Shown: one piece after another, positions 35,189 to 43,332 of the stretch
Layout: the number at the start of each line of letters is the position of its first letter
Numbering within the stretch: position 1 is the stretch's first letter
DNA from: Hyphomicrobiales bacterium
Lineage (GTDB): Bacteria > Pseudomonadota > Alphaproteobacteria > Rhizobiales > Phreatobacteraceae
DNA length: 64,000 nucleotides
Direction of reading: 5' to 3'
NCBI GenBank assembly: GCA_017304475.1
Contig: JAFKKV010000038.1
Coordinates: 1-64,000 of the forward strand
The notes under the pieces: generated by a model
What the model saw: the letters and a program-made list of their open reading frames with translations, nothing else
Told to the model about the DNA's origin: nothing
Databases searched by the model: none
Translations under genes and position numbers: made by a program

Positions 35189-36097
35189 ATGACCGACACA
35201 TCAACACGTTGCGGCTTCGTCGCCATCATCGGCGCCCCGAATGCCGGCAAATCGACATTGGTCAATGCGCTGGTCGGCGCCAAGGTGACGATCGTCTCGC
35301 ACAAGGTGCAGACGACCCGCTCCCTGGTGCGCGGCATCGTCATGGAAGGCGCCTCGCAGATCGTCCTGGTCGATACGCCCGGCCTGTTCGCGCCCAAGCG
35401 CCGGCTCGACCGGGCCATGGTCACGGCGGCCTGGGGCGGCGCGGCCGATGCGGACCGGGTGCTGGTCCTGGTCGATGTGCGCCGGGGCCTGGACGAAAGC
35501 GTCGAGGCTATTCTCGACAAGCTGCAGGACATCCGCCAGCCGGTCGACCTGGTGCTGAACAAGGTCGATCTGGTCGAGCCGCGCAAGCTGCTCGACCTCG
35601 CCGCGGAATTTAGTGAGCGCGCCAAGTTCGCCAAGACCTTCATGGTTTCGGCGCTGAGCGGCTCGGGCGTCGCCGACCTGCGGCGGCATCTCGCCGAGAC
35701 CGTGCCCGAGGGCCCCTGGCATTACCCGGAAGACGAGGTCTCCGACCTGCCGGCGCGCATGCTCGCCTCCGAGATCACCCGCGAGAAGCTCTACAAGCGG
35801 CTGAACGACGAACTGCCCTATGATTCGACCGTCGAGACCGAATCCTACGAGGAGCGGAAGGACGGTTCGATCCGTATCGAGCAGACCATCTATGTCGTGC
35901 GCGAAGGCCAGCGGAAGATCATGCTCGGCAAGGGCGGCGAGACGATCAAGGCCATCTCCAAATCGGCGCGCGAGGAATTGTCGAAGCTTTTTGAAGTGCC
36001 CGTGCACTTGTTCTTGTTCATCAAGGTGCGCGAGGATTGGGGTAACGAGCCCGAGCGCTACGAGCGCATGGGGCTGGAATTTCCGAAAGGCCGATGA
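35189..36097 (+). CDS. era: GTPase Era
   Basis: 302 residues. TrmE-Era-EngA type G domain: G1 GAPNAGKSTLVNALVG, switch I/II VQTTRSLVRGI and VLVDTPGLFAPKRRLDRAM, NKVDL. The C-terminal KH domain (IEQTIYVVREGQRKIMLGKG, GETIKAISKSAREELSKLF) binds the 3' end of 16S rRNA; Era checks assembly of the 30S subunit. The last bases overlap the next gene start (ATGA). Confidence 0.97.
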   Translation: MTDTSTRCGFVAIIGAPNAGKSTLVNALVGAKVTIVSHKVQTTRSLVRGIVMEGASQIVLVDTPGLFAPKRRLDRAMVTAAWGGAADADRVLVLVDVRRGLDESVEAILDKLQDIRQPVDLVLNKVDLVEPRKLLDLAAEFSERAKFAKTFMVSALSGSGVADLRRHLAETVPEGPWHYPEDEVSDLPARMLASEITREKLYKRLNDELPYDSTVETESYEERKDGSIRIEQTIYVVREGQRKIMLGKGGETIKAISKSAREELSKLFEVPVHLFLFIKVREDWGNEPERYERMGLEFPKGR

Positions 36098-36339
36098 CCG
36101 CCATGCTGACCGCCATCAGTTCGAAAAAGACCACCACGCTCTACCGCTACCTGACCGGACCCGACGATGCCGCCTTCTGCCATCGGGTCAGTGAGGCCAT
36201 CAACAAGGGCTGGCAGCTCTATGGCCATCCGACCCTGACCTTCGACGCGGTGAAGGGCCGGGTCGTCTGCGGTCAGGCGATCGTGCGCGAGGTCGAGGAC
36301 GTCGCCTATTCGCCGGATCTGAAGCTCTCGGATTACTGA
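36094..36339 (+). CDS. DUF1737 domain-containing protein
   Basis: 81 residues starting in the ATGA overlap with era. Core motifs LYRYLTGPDDAAFCHRVSEA, INKGWQLYGHPTLTFDAVKG, and VVCGQAIVRE match the DUF1737 family of small proteins with unknown role. The N-terminal 12 residues (MTAMLTAISSKK) may be extra; ATG 36103 is an alternative. Translationally coupled to era, so it is likely a stable member of the lepB operon. Confidence 0.8.
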   Translation: MTAMLTAISSKKTTTLYRYLTGPDDAAFCHRVSEAINKGWQLYGHPTLTFDAVKGRVVCGQAIVREVEDVAYSPDLKLSDY

Positions 36340-36368
36340 GGCGAAGGAAGTGCCGGGCGGCGCTGCGC

Positions 36369-36560
36369 AAACCCTCGTTCGCTTGGCGGCGTAAACCTCG
36401 CCCGCTTGCGGGAGAGGGTGGCCGCGTCAGCGGCCGGGTGAGGGTTTGAAGAGCGCCGGCCCATCAACTCGACCCGGAATGCACTGATAGCGCCCACGCA
36501 ACGACCCTCACCCGGCCGCTCCGCGGCCACCCTCTCCCACGAAGACGTGGGCGAGGGTTG
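36369..36560. repeat. Palindromic intergenic repeat, family B copy 2
   Basis: Contains CCTCGCCCGCTTGCGGGAGAGGGTGG, GGCCGGGTGAGGGTT, then CCCTCACCCGGCCGCTCCGCGGCCACCC and GACGTGGGCGAGGGTT, each half able to fold. An extra partial arm (AACCCTCGTTCG) precedes it. Lies between the converging DUF1737 and autotransporter genes. Confidence 0.85.
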
Positions 36561-36572
36561 GCGTTCCGCCCG

Positions 36573-39569
36573 TCACCAGCTGATGCTGGCGCCGGCGCGC
36601 ACCGCGTGGCTCGTCTCGCGTTGCGCCAGCGTGCCGTCGTAACGCACGAACACACGCGTGGCGGCGTTCGGGCTGTAGCTGACGCCCGCACCGACGAGCA
36701 GGAGGTCGCGGCCGCCGGCGGCGCCGAGCGTCGTGAAGCCACCGCCGGCATCGCCGGCGAAGCTGGCCGTCACCGCCGGGATGGTGGAGAGAAGCTCGCG
36801 GGCATAGCGCAGCCGGAGATCGATGGCGGCGGTGCCCGCGCCGACCGGCGCGGAGGCGATGAAGCGGGCGCCCGCGGTGGCGCGCAGGCTGTCGAAGCCT
36901 GAGCCGCGAACCGCCAGTCCGCCGATCGCCGATCCGGTCTCGACGACATCGTTGACGAAGGCGCCGGCATAATCGAGGCCGATGGCCGGCTCGATCGACC
37001 AGGTGGCGCCGGAGAACCGATAGCCGGCGAGCACGGAAGCGCCGCCGACATAGCCGCCGAGCGAGCCGCTGGCGATGCCGGTTCCGGGGATGGCCCGAAG
37101 GTCGCGCGTGGTCGTGCCGGTCAGCCAGCCGACCGTCGCCGAGCCGTCGGCGAACCAGGGGCCGCTGCGATGGCTCGCATAAAGCGTCGCGGTCGTCGTC
37201 TCGACCCGGGCGTTCTGGGCGATCGACCGGAGCGATAGCGAGGATGAGGCCCAGGCGAGCGCGACGCCGAGCACGGTGTCGGGCGTGGCGTGGCGCGTGA
37301 AGCCGGCGGTGAAGCCGAAAGCCGAGCTCGACGAACGCGCCGCGTTGCCGTCGCCGGAGCGGCTGCCGAACTGGCCGGTCGTGGTGCCCCAGAGGGTCCA
37401 GCCGGATGCCGGCGCCGGACGGTTTTCCGCGCGCCAGCCGGCCAGGTGGTCGCCGATCGCCGACTGCGCGTCCGAGACGGTGCGGGCGGCGGCCCGGCGC
37501 GCCTCGGCATGGACCTGGGCGGTGAGGCTGTCGACGAGACCGCCGGCGGCGGCGGGCGCGGCGGCGGCCAGCGCGCCGATCAGGGCGCCATTGGCGCCGC
37601 TGCCAGTGAGCCGGTCGAGTGCGGCACCGATCGCCGCGCGGTTGGCGGTCGCGCCGAGCGCCTGGGCGAAGCGGGTTGCGACCGCGACGTCGACAAAGGT
37701 CGCACCATAGATGGCGGTGACGGTAACGAACTGCGATTGCGGAATGACGCTGGCGAACTGGCCGCTCACGGACGAGGCCGTCAGGACGCGCGAGGTGCCG
37801 TTGAGCGGCGCGGTCCCGACCGCGACGATCTCCAGCGTGCCGCCGAGCGTCGCCGTGCCCGAAATCGCCAGCCTGCTGGCGGCGGCTGCCCCCACCTGGA
37901 TCTGCAGCGTGCCCGAGGCGGTCTGGGCGAAATTGCCCGTGATCGTGAGCGTGCCGGGGCTGAGGCCGGGCGCGATCGTGCCGGAATTGGTGAGGAGCGC
38001 GGTGGTGAGCGTGCCGGTACCGGAGAGCGTCGCGCCGGCCTCCACGGCGATCGAGGTGCTGCTTTCGATCGCGCCGGTGAGGATCGACTTGCCGCTGACG
38101 AAACGTGTCGTTTCGAACTGCGTGAAGGTGGTGTCGATGACCTGGTTGGCGCCGGCGCCGGGGTCGAAGATCAGCGCGTCGGTGCCCGCGCCGCCGCGCA
38201 CGGCGCCGACAAAGGTGCCGCCGCGCACCGTCAGGGTGTCGTTGCCTGCGCCGAGATCGAGCGCGACGCCCGAGGCGCTGGCCGCCGCGATCAGCCCGGA
38301 ATTGGTGACGGTGTCGGCGCCGTCGCCCATCTGGACGGCGGCGTCGGTGCCCGCGCCGGTGATCCGGCCGGAATTTTCCAGCACATTGGCATAGGTGCCG
38401 ACAATGCCGATCGCCGATCCGGCCAGGCCCTCGATGGTGCCTTCGTTGCGAATGGTGATGGCGCCATAGGCCGAGCCGCCGCTGCCATTGTCGATCAGGA
38501 TGCCGCGGGTTGCGCCGGATATCAGCGCGCCCCTGGCATTCTCGATCAGGCCGCCGCCCATGGCGATGCCTTCCGAGCCGTTCGGCTGACCGCCGGAATC
38601 CACGCCGCCCGCGCCGGTGCCGCGGATGATGCCGAAATTCCGGACGGTGCCGATCAGGTCGATGTCGACGCCGTCGCCGTCGCCATTGACCGAGGCGGCC
38701 CCGGTATTGGTGAAGATATTGCCGGGGCCGGCGTAGGCGCCGATGATCGTGCCGTAATTGGTCACGGTCGCGGTGCCGTCGGAGCCGACGCCCGAGCCGT
38801 TGCGGCCGATGATGGTCGCGCCGGCCTCGTTGACCACGGTGATATCGGTATCGGCGGTGATGCCGTGGCGGGCGCCGCTGATCGTGCCGCCGGTGCGGTT
38901 GTTGACGACCACGCCGGTATTGCCGCCGGCGTCGATGCCATCGGAACTGCCCGAGGACGTGTTGGTGCCGGACGCGTAGATCGTGCCGTAATTCTCGACG
39001 AGGCCGTTCTGGCCGGGGCGCAGCGCGTCGTCCGACTTGGCTTCGATCCGGCCGGTGGCGCGGTTGATGACGGTGACGCTCGCCGTGCCGGCCGTGATGC
39101 CGCGCAGGTCGACCGCCTGGCCGCCGCCGGTGATCACGCTGGTATTGTTGGCGATGATCTGGCCGGCATTGTCGAGAATGAAGGTGCCGCCGGTGAGATT
39201 GGTGTTGACGCGGATCGCGTCGTTCACGCCCGACTGGATCAGGCCGCCGGCATTGTTGGTGATGGTGATGGTGCGCGGCGAGGTGGCCGCGCCGCTCGAA
39301 TCGATGGCACGTCCGCCGGTCGATTCCAAAGTGCCGCTATTGGTGATGGTGGCGGCGGTCGAGGCACCGTTCCAGTTGGCGCCGATGCCGGAGGTCCTCA
39401 GCGTTCCGCCCGCGTCGATCGTCAGGGTCTGGGTGCCCGAGATGGTCTGGGTGGTGGTCGTCGTCTGGCCGTTGGCGATGACGGTCTGTGCGCCGGCCGG
39501 AAGGACGTGGCTGCCGGCGGCAACCACGAGCGCGCGCAGGCAAACGCCGCGCAGGAATGTCGATGTCAT
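36573..39569 (-). CDS. autotransporter (type Va) outer-membrane protein
   Basis: 998 residues leftward from the ATG at 39569. A signal peptide (MTSTFLRGVCLRALVVAAGS..PAGA) precedes a passenger of about 700 residues made of repeated beta-helix-like strands (TITNSGTLES, VTNYGTIIG, LVENYGTIYAS, GNDTLTVRGGTF), then a linker (EARRAAARTVSDAQSAIGDH) and a C-terminal beta-barrel of about 260 residues starting near ASGWTLWGTTTGQFGSRSG and ending AGASISW, the terminal aromatic expected for BAM insertion. The passenger carries no enzyme motif I recognise; adhesion is the usual role. It sits between era and recO, which are often adjacent in this order. Confidence 0.9.
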   Translation of the reverse strand: MTSTFLRGVCLRALVVAAGSHVLPAGAQTVIANGQTTTTTQTISGTQTLTIDAGGTLRTSGIGANWNGASTAATITNSGTLESTGGRAIDSSGAATSPRTITITNNAGGLIQSGVNDAIRVNTNLTGGTFILDNAGQIIANNTSVITGGGQAVDLRGITAGTASVTVINRATGRIEAKSDDALRPGQNGLVENYGTIYASGTNTSSGSSDGIDAGGNTGVVVNNRTGGTISGARHGITADTDITVVNEAGATIIGRNGSGVGSDGTATVTNYGTIIGAYAGPGNIFTNTGAASVNGDGDGVDIDLIGTVRNFGIIRGTGAGGVDSGGQPNGSEGIAMGGGLIENARGALISGATRGILIDNGSGGSAYGAITIRNEGTIEGLAGSAIGIVGTYANVLENSGRITGAGTDAAVQMGDGADTVTNSGLIAAASASGVALDLGAGNDTLTVRGGTFVGAVRGGAGTDALIFDPGAGANQVIDTTFTQFETTRFVSGKSILTGAIESSTSIAVEAGATLSGTGTLTTALLTNSGTIAPGLSPGTLTITGNFAQTASGTLQIQVGAAAASRLAISGTATLGGTLEIVAVGTAPLNGTSRVLTASSVSGQFASVIPQSQFVTVTAIYGATFVDVAVATRFAQALGATANRAAIGAALDRLTGSGANGALIGALAAAAPAAAGGLVDSLTAQVHAEARRAAARTVSDAQSAIGDHLAGWRAENRPAPASGWTLWGTTTGQFGSRSGDGNAARSSSSAFGFTAGFTRHATPDTVLGVALAWASSSLSLRSIAQNARVETTTATLYASHRSGPWFADGSATVGWLTGTTTRDLRAIPGTGIASGSLGGYVGGASVLAGYRFSGATWSIEPAIGLDYAGAFVNDVVETGSAIGGLAVRGSGFDSLRATAGARFIASAPVGAGTAAIDLRLRYARELLSTIPAVTASFAGDAGGGFTTLGAAGGRDLLLVGAGVSYSPNAATRVFVRYDGTLAQRETSHAVRAGASISW

Positions 39570-39695
39570 TGATGCAGCCCCATGCTTCGGGCGGCTTGAT
39601 AGGCGCGCTGTATGACGGCTCGTTGAAATTCTCATGAAATTGTAAGCTTCGTGCCGGGCCTTCCCTCCGGCCGGCGAACCGGTCATGGTCGCGCC

Positions 39696-40406
39696 ATGCA
39701 ATGGATCGACGACGGCATCGTGCTCGGCACCCGCATGCATGGGGAAGCCAGCGTGATCCTGGAGCTTTATACCCGCGACCACGGTCGCCATCTCGGCCTG
39801 GTGCGCGGCGGCCGTTCCAGGCGCAGCCAGCCGGTGCTCCAGCCGGGCAATACCGTGCATGCCACCTGGCACGCCCGGCTCGACCAGCATCTCGGCAATT
39901 TCACCGTCGAGCCGGTGCTGTCGCGCGCGGCCCGGCTGATGGAGGGCAGGGTGGGAGTTGCCGGCATCACGCATCTGGCGGCGCTTGCCCGCCTGATGCC
40001 GGAACGCGACCCGCATCCGGGCCTGTTCGAGGGCCTGACCCTGATCGCCGACGCCTTGCCGGACCGCGAGATCGCCGCGCCGCTGGTGGTGCGCTTCGAA
40101 TTGGAGGTCCTGCAGGAGCTCGGCTTTGGCCTCGACTTGAGCGAATGCGCGGCGACCGGGGCGACCAGCGAGCTCGTCTATGTCTCGCCGAAATCGGCGC
40201 GTGCCGTATCGCGCGGCGCCGGCGAGCCTTGGAAGGACAAGCTCCTGGCGCTGCCGGCCTTCCTGACCGGCTCCGGGCCGGTCGCGCCCGAGGATGTGCT
40301 CGCCGGCTTCCGGCTGACCGGCTATTTCCTGTCCCGCCACGTGTTCGAGCCGCGCGGGCTCGCCATGCCCGACGCACGCGAGGCTTTCATCCGTTCGTTG
40401 ACGTGA
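39696..40406 (+). CDS. recO: DNA repair protein RecO
   Basis: 236 residues from the ATG at 39696. N-terminal OB-fold (MQWIDDGIVLGTRMHGEASV, LVRGGRSRRSQPVLQPGNTV) and helical C-terminal part (FELEVLQELGFGLDLSECAA, GYFLSRHVFEP). RecO loads RecA with RecR on SSB-coated DNA. Divergent from the autotransporter, start-to-start distance 126 bp. In related genomes recO often follows era. Confidence 0.93.
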   Translation: MQWIDDGIVLGTRMHGEASVILELYTRDHGRHLGLVRGGRSRRSQPVLQPGNTVHATWHARLDQHLGNFTVEPVLSRAARLMEGRVGVAGITHLAALARLMPERDPHPGLFEGLTLIADALPDREIAAPLVVRFELEVLQELGFGLDLSECAATGATSELVYVSPKSARAVSRGAGEPWKDKLLALPAFLTGSGPVAPEDVLAGFRLTGYFLSRHVFEPRGLAMPDAREAFIRSLT

Positions 40407-40504
40407 TGGGCTAGGCTCTGCTTGCCATCACCGATAGGCTCGCTTAATCCCGCAACCTGATGGCGTCAGGACTTTCCGGTCTGAGCCGGGCGATGAGAAC
40501 TCCC

Positions 40505-41782
40505 ATGCACGATATCCGCTGGATCCGAGACAATCCCAAGGCGTTCGACGATGGCCTCGCCACCCGCGGCCGCTCGCCCTTGTCCGCGGAGCTGATCGCG
40601 CTGGATGACGCCCGCAAGAGCGCGATCGCCACGCTGCAGGCCGCCCAGGAGCGGCGCAACGCCGCCTCCAAGGAGATCGGCCAGGCCATGGCCGCCAAGG
40701 ACATGGCGCGCGCCGATGCGCTGAAGGCCGAGGTCAGCGGCCTGAAGGACACCATGGCTGTGGCCGAGGTCGCCGACAGGAAGGCGCAGGCTGAGCTGAT
40801 CGCCGCCCTGGAAGTATTGCCGAACCTGCCTCTGGCCGACGTGCCGGTCGGGCCTGACGAAAGCGCCAATGTCGAGCACCACCGGTTTGGCGCGGCACCG
40901 GCGCTCGCCTTCGCGGCCAAGGAGCATTTCGAGCTCGGCGAGGCGCTCGGCCAGATGGATTTCGAGGCTGCCGCCAAGCTGTCGGGTTCGCGTTTCGTGG
41001 TGCTGAAGCGCGGTCTCGCGCGCATGGAGCGGGCGCTCGCCCAGTTCATGCTCGACCTGCACACGACCGAGCACGGTTATGACGAGATCGCGCCGCCGGT
41101 GCTGGTCAAGGACAATATCCCCTATGGCACGGCGCAATTGCCGAAGGCCGCCGAGGACATGTTCGTCACGCGCGAAGGCTTCTGGCTGACCCCGACCGCC
41201 GAGGTCACGCTGACCAATCTGGTGCGCGACGAGATCGTCGCCGAGGACGTGCTGCCGCTGCGGCTGACCGCGGCCACCCAGTGCTTCCGCTCGGAGGCGG
41301 GCGCCGCCGGCCGCGATACGCGCGGCATGCTGCGCCAGCATCAGTTCCTCAAGGTCGAGCTGGTGTCGATCACCGCGCCGGAAAAGAGCCTGGACGAGCA
41401 CGAGCGCATGCTCGCCTGCGCGGAGGAGGTGCTGAAGCGGCTCGACCTGCATTACCGGGTGGTGACGCTGTGCACCGGCGACATGGGCTTCTCGGCGCGC
41501 AAGACCTATGACATCGAGGTCTGGCTGCCCGGCCAGAAGGCGTTCCGCGAGATCTCGTCCTGTTCGGTCTGCGGCGACTTCCAGGCGCGGCGCATGAATG
41601 CGCGCTATCGTCCCAAGACCGGCGGCCCGCAATTCGTCCACACGCTCAACGGCTCGGGCGTGGCGGTCGGCCGGGCGCTGATCGCGGTGATGGAAAACTA
41701 CCAGCAGGACGGCGGCGCCATCGCGGTGCCCGCGGCCCTTCAGCCCTATATGGGCGGGCTCAAGACGGTCGAGAAAACCTGA
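40505..41782 (+). CDS. serS: serine-tRNA ligase
   Basis: 425 residues from the ATG at 40505 (MHDIRWIRDNPKAFDDGLAT). The N-terminal coiled-coil tRNA-binding arm (about residues 30-105) is followed by the class II core: motif 2 ATQCFRSEAGAAGRDTRGML with RQHQFLKVEL, and motif 3 HTLNGSGVAVGRALIAVMEN. Charges tRNA(Ser) and tRNA(Sec). The stop overlaps the surE start by one base. In many relatives serS follows tatC directly. Confidence 0.97.
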   Translation: MHDIRWIRDNPKAFDDGLATRGRSPLSAELIALDDARKSAIATLQAAQERRNAASKEIGQAMAAKDMARADALKAEVSGLKDTMAVAEVADRKAQAELIAALEVLPNLPLADVPVGPDESANVEHHRFGAAPALAFAAKEHFELGEALGQMDFEAAAKLSGSRFVVLKRGLARMERALAQFMLDLHTTEHGYDEIAPPVLVKDNIPYGTAQLPKAAEDMFVTREGFWLTPTAEVTLTNLVRDEIVAEDVLPLRLTAATQCFRSEAGAAGRDTRGMLRQHQFLKVELVSITAPEKSLDEHERMLACAEEVLKRLDLHYRVVTLCTGDMGFSARKTYDIEVWLPGQKAFREISSCSVCGDFQARRMNARYRPKTGGPQFVHTLNGSGVAVGRALIAVMENYQQDGGAIAVPAALQPYMGGLKTVEKT

Positions 41783-42564
41783 TGCGCATCCTGGTCACCA
41801 ATGACGACGGCATTCACGCGCCCGGCCTCAAGAGCGCCGAGCGCATCGCCCGTTCCCTGTCCGACGATGTCTGGGTCGTCGCACCGGAGAGCGACCAGTC
41901 CGGCGTCTCGCATTCGCTGTCGCTGAACGATCCGCTGCGCCTGCGCGAGATTTCCGAGAAGACCTTCGCCGTGAAGGGCACGCCGACCGACTGCGTCATC
42001 ATGGCGGTGAAGCACCTGATGGCCGGCGATCCGCCCGACCTCGTGCTGTCGGGCGTCAACCGGGGCCAGAACGTCGCCGAGGATGTGACCTATTCGGGCA
42101 CCATTGCAGGCGCCATCGAAGGCACCATCCTGGGCATCCGCTCGATCGCCTTGTCCCAGGCCTATGGCCCGGAGACGCGGCTCGCTGTGCCGTTCGAGAC
42201 CGCGGAAGCCCATGCGCCGGGCGTGATCAGGACGATCCTCGAAGAGGGCATGCCCCGGGGCACGCTGATCAACATCAATTTCCCCAACCGCAAGCCGGGC
42301 GACGTCAAGGGCGTCAAGGTGACCGTGCAGGGGCGGCGCGACCAGGAAATCCTGACCATCGACCCGCGCCATGACGGCCGCGGCAATCCCTATTACTGGA
42401 TCGCCTTCGTCCGGCGGCCGCAGCGGCTGGAACATGGCGCGGATATCTGGGCGCTGTCGGAAGGCCATATCTCGGTGACGCCGCTGCGCATCGACCTGAC
42501 CGACGAGCCGACCATGACGCGTTACGCCGCGGTCTTCGCCGGCGACCGCGCACCCGGCTCCTGA
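41782..42564 (+). CDS. surE: 5'/3'-nucleotidase SurE
   Basis: 260 residues. N-terminal RILVTNDDGIHAPGLK carries the Asp-Asp metal site; further motifs VVAPESDQSGVSHSLSL, VKGTPTDCVIMAVKHLM, LSGVNRGQNVAEDVTYSGTI. Metal-dependent phosphatase acting on nucleoside monophosphates and possibly polyphosphate; stress-survival role. Coupled to serS and followed after 13 bp by pcm. Confidence 0.97.
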   Translation: MRILVTNDDGIHAPGLKSAERIARSLSDDVWVVAPESDQSGVSHSLSLNDPLRLREISEKTFAVKGTPTDCVIMAVKHLMAGDPPDLVLSGVNRGQNVAEDVTYSGTIAGAIEGTILGIRSIALSQAYGPETRLAVPFETAEAHAPGVIRTILEEGMPRGTLININFPNRKPGDVKGVKVTVQGRRDQEILTIDPRHDGRGNPYYWIAFVRRPQRLEHGADIWALSEGHISVTPLRIDLTDEPTMTRYAAVFAGDRAPGS

Positions 42565-42577
42565 TCGAGGCCGGCCG

Positions 42578-43237
42578 ATGAACGAGGCGCCGGGCCCGAA
42601 CCATTATCTGGCGGCGGCGGAATTCGTTCTCATGCTGCGCCAGACCGGCCTGCACGACACCCGCGTGCTGCGCGCCATGGAACAGGTGCCGCGGGTGCCG
42701 TTCCTCGACCCGCGCTGGTTCGCGCTCGCCGACGAGGATATCGCGCTGCCGATCGCCTGCGGCCAGTCGATCCTGCCGCCCTCGCTGACCGCTTCGATGA
42801 TCGAGGCGCTCGATGTCGGGGCCGGCCATCGCGTGCTGCAGGTGGGCACCGGTTCGGGTTATGCCGCGGCCATTCTCGGACGGCTGGCGGCGAGCGTGAT
42901 CACCGTCGAGCGCTGGCGGACGCTCGCCGACGAGGCCCATGCCCGGCTGCGCGGGCTCGGCTACGACATGATCGAAGGGGTTTTCGGCGATGGCCTCGAC
43001 GGCTATCCGCCCCGCGCGCCCTATGACCGGATCCTGGTGACCTGCGCGATGCCGGCGATTCCTCCCGGGCTCGCCAGCCAGTTGGCGCCTGATGGCGTGC
43101 TGGTCGCGCCGATCGGCGGCGGGGCCGGCGCGCAGGAGATCGTCAGGGCGGTACGGGGGCCCGAAGGCCTCGTCTCGACCGCTTTCGGCCGGGCCCGGGT
43201 CGAGCCGGCGGTGGCGGGCGTGACGCGGCGGCTGTAA
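42578..43237 (+). CDS. pcm: protein-L-isoaspartate O-methyltransferase
   Basis: 219 residues. SAM-dependent enzyme that repairs isoaspartyl damage. Motif I is LQVGTGSGYAAAILG, the substrate segment is CGQSILPPSLTASMIEAL, and post-I VITVERWRTLADEAHARL and PYDRILVTCAMPAIPPGL match the family. The serS-surE-pcm-nlpD order is conserved among proteobacteria and appears here in full. Confidence 0.92.
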   Translation: MNEAPGPNHYLAAAEFVLMLRQTGLHDTRVLRAMEQVPRVPFLDPRWFALADEDIALPIACGQSILPPSLTASMIEALDVGAGHRVLQVGTGSGYAAAILGRLAASVITVERWRTLADEAHARLRGLGYDMIEGVFGDGLDGYPPRAPYDRILVTCAMPAIPPGLASQLAPDGVLVAPIGGGAGAQEIVRAVRGPEGLVSTAFGRARVEPAVAGVTRRL

Positions 43238-43255
43238 TGCCCGCGCAATTTTCGG

Positions 43256-43279
43256 GGTTAAGGAAACCGAACCTTAACC
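43256..43279. promoter_or_regulatory. Perfect palindrome upstream of the nlpD/dipM-like gene
   Basis: GGTTAAGG at 43256-43263 and CCTTAACC at 43272-43279, 8-bp spacer, about 55 bp before the ATG. The TTAACC half resembles CtrA half-sites, but the TTAA-TTAA spacing is 12, not 7, so a standard CtrA box is not supported. Confidence 0.4.
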
Positions 43280-43332
43280 TGAACAGGTCATAAATCACAC
43301 GGTATCAAGTTGCGTACTGCGTGAGAGTGACA

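Noticed and set aside
37290..39572. 760-residue rightward open frame opposite the autotransporter
   Set aside because: Gly/Asp/Arg-rich shadow; the other strand has a signal peptide, barrel and terminal aromatic.
43256..43279. CtrA box before the nlpD-like gene
   Set aside because: TTAA spacing is 12 instead of 7; kept only as an unassigned palindrome.
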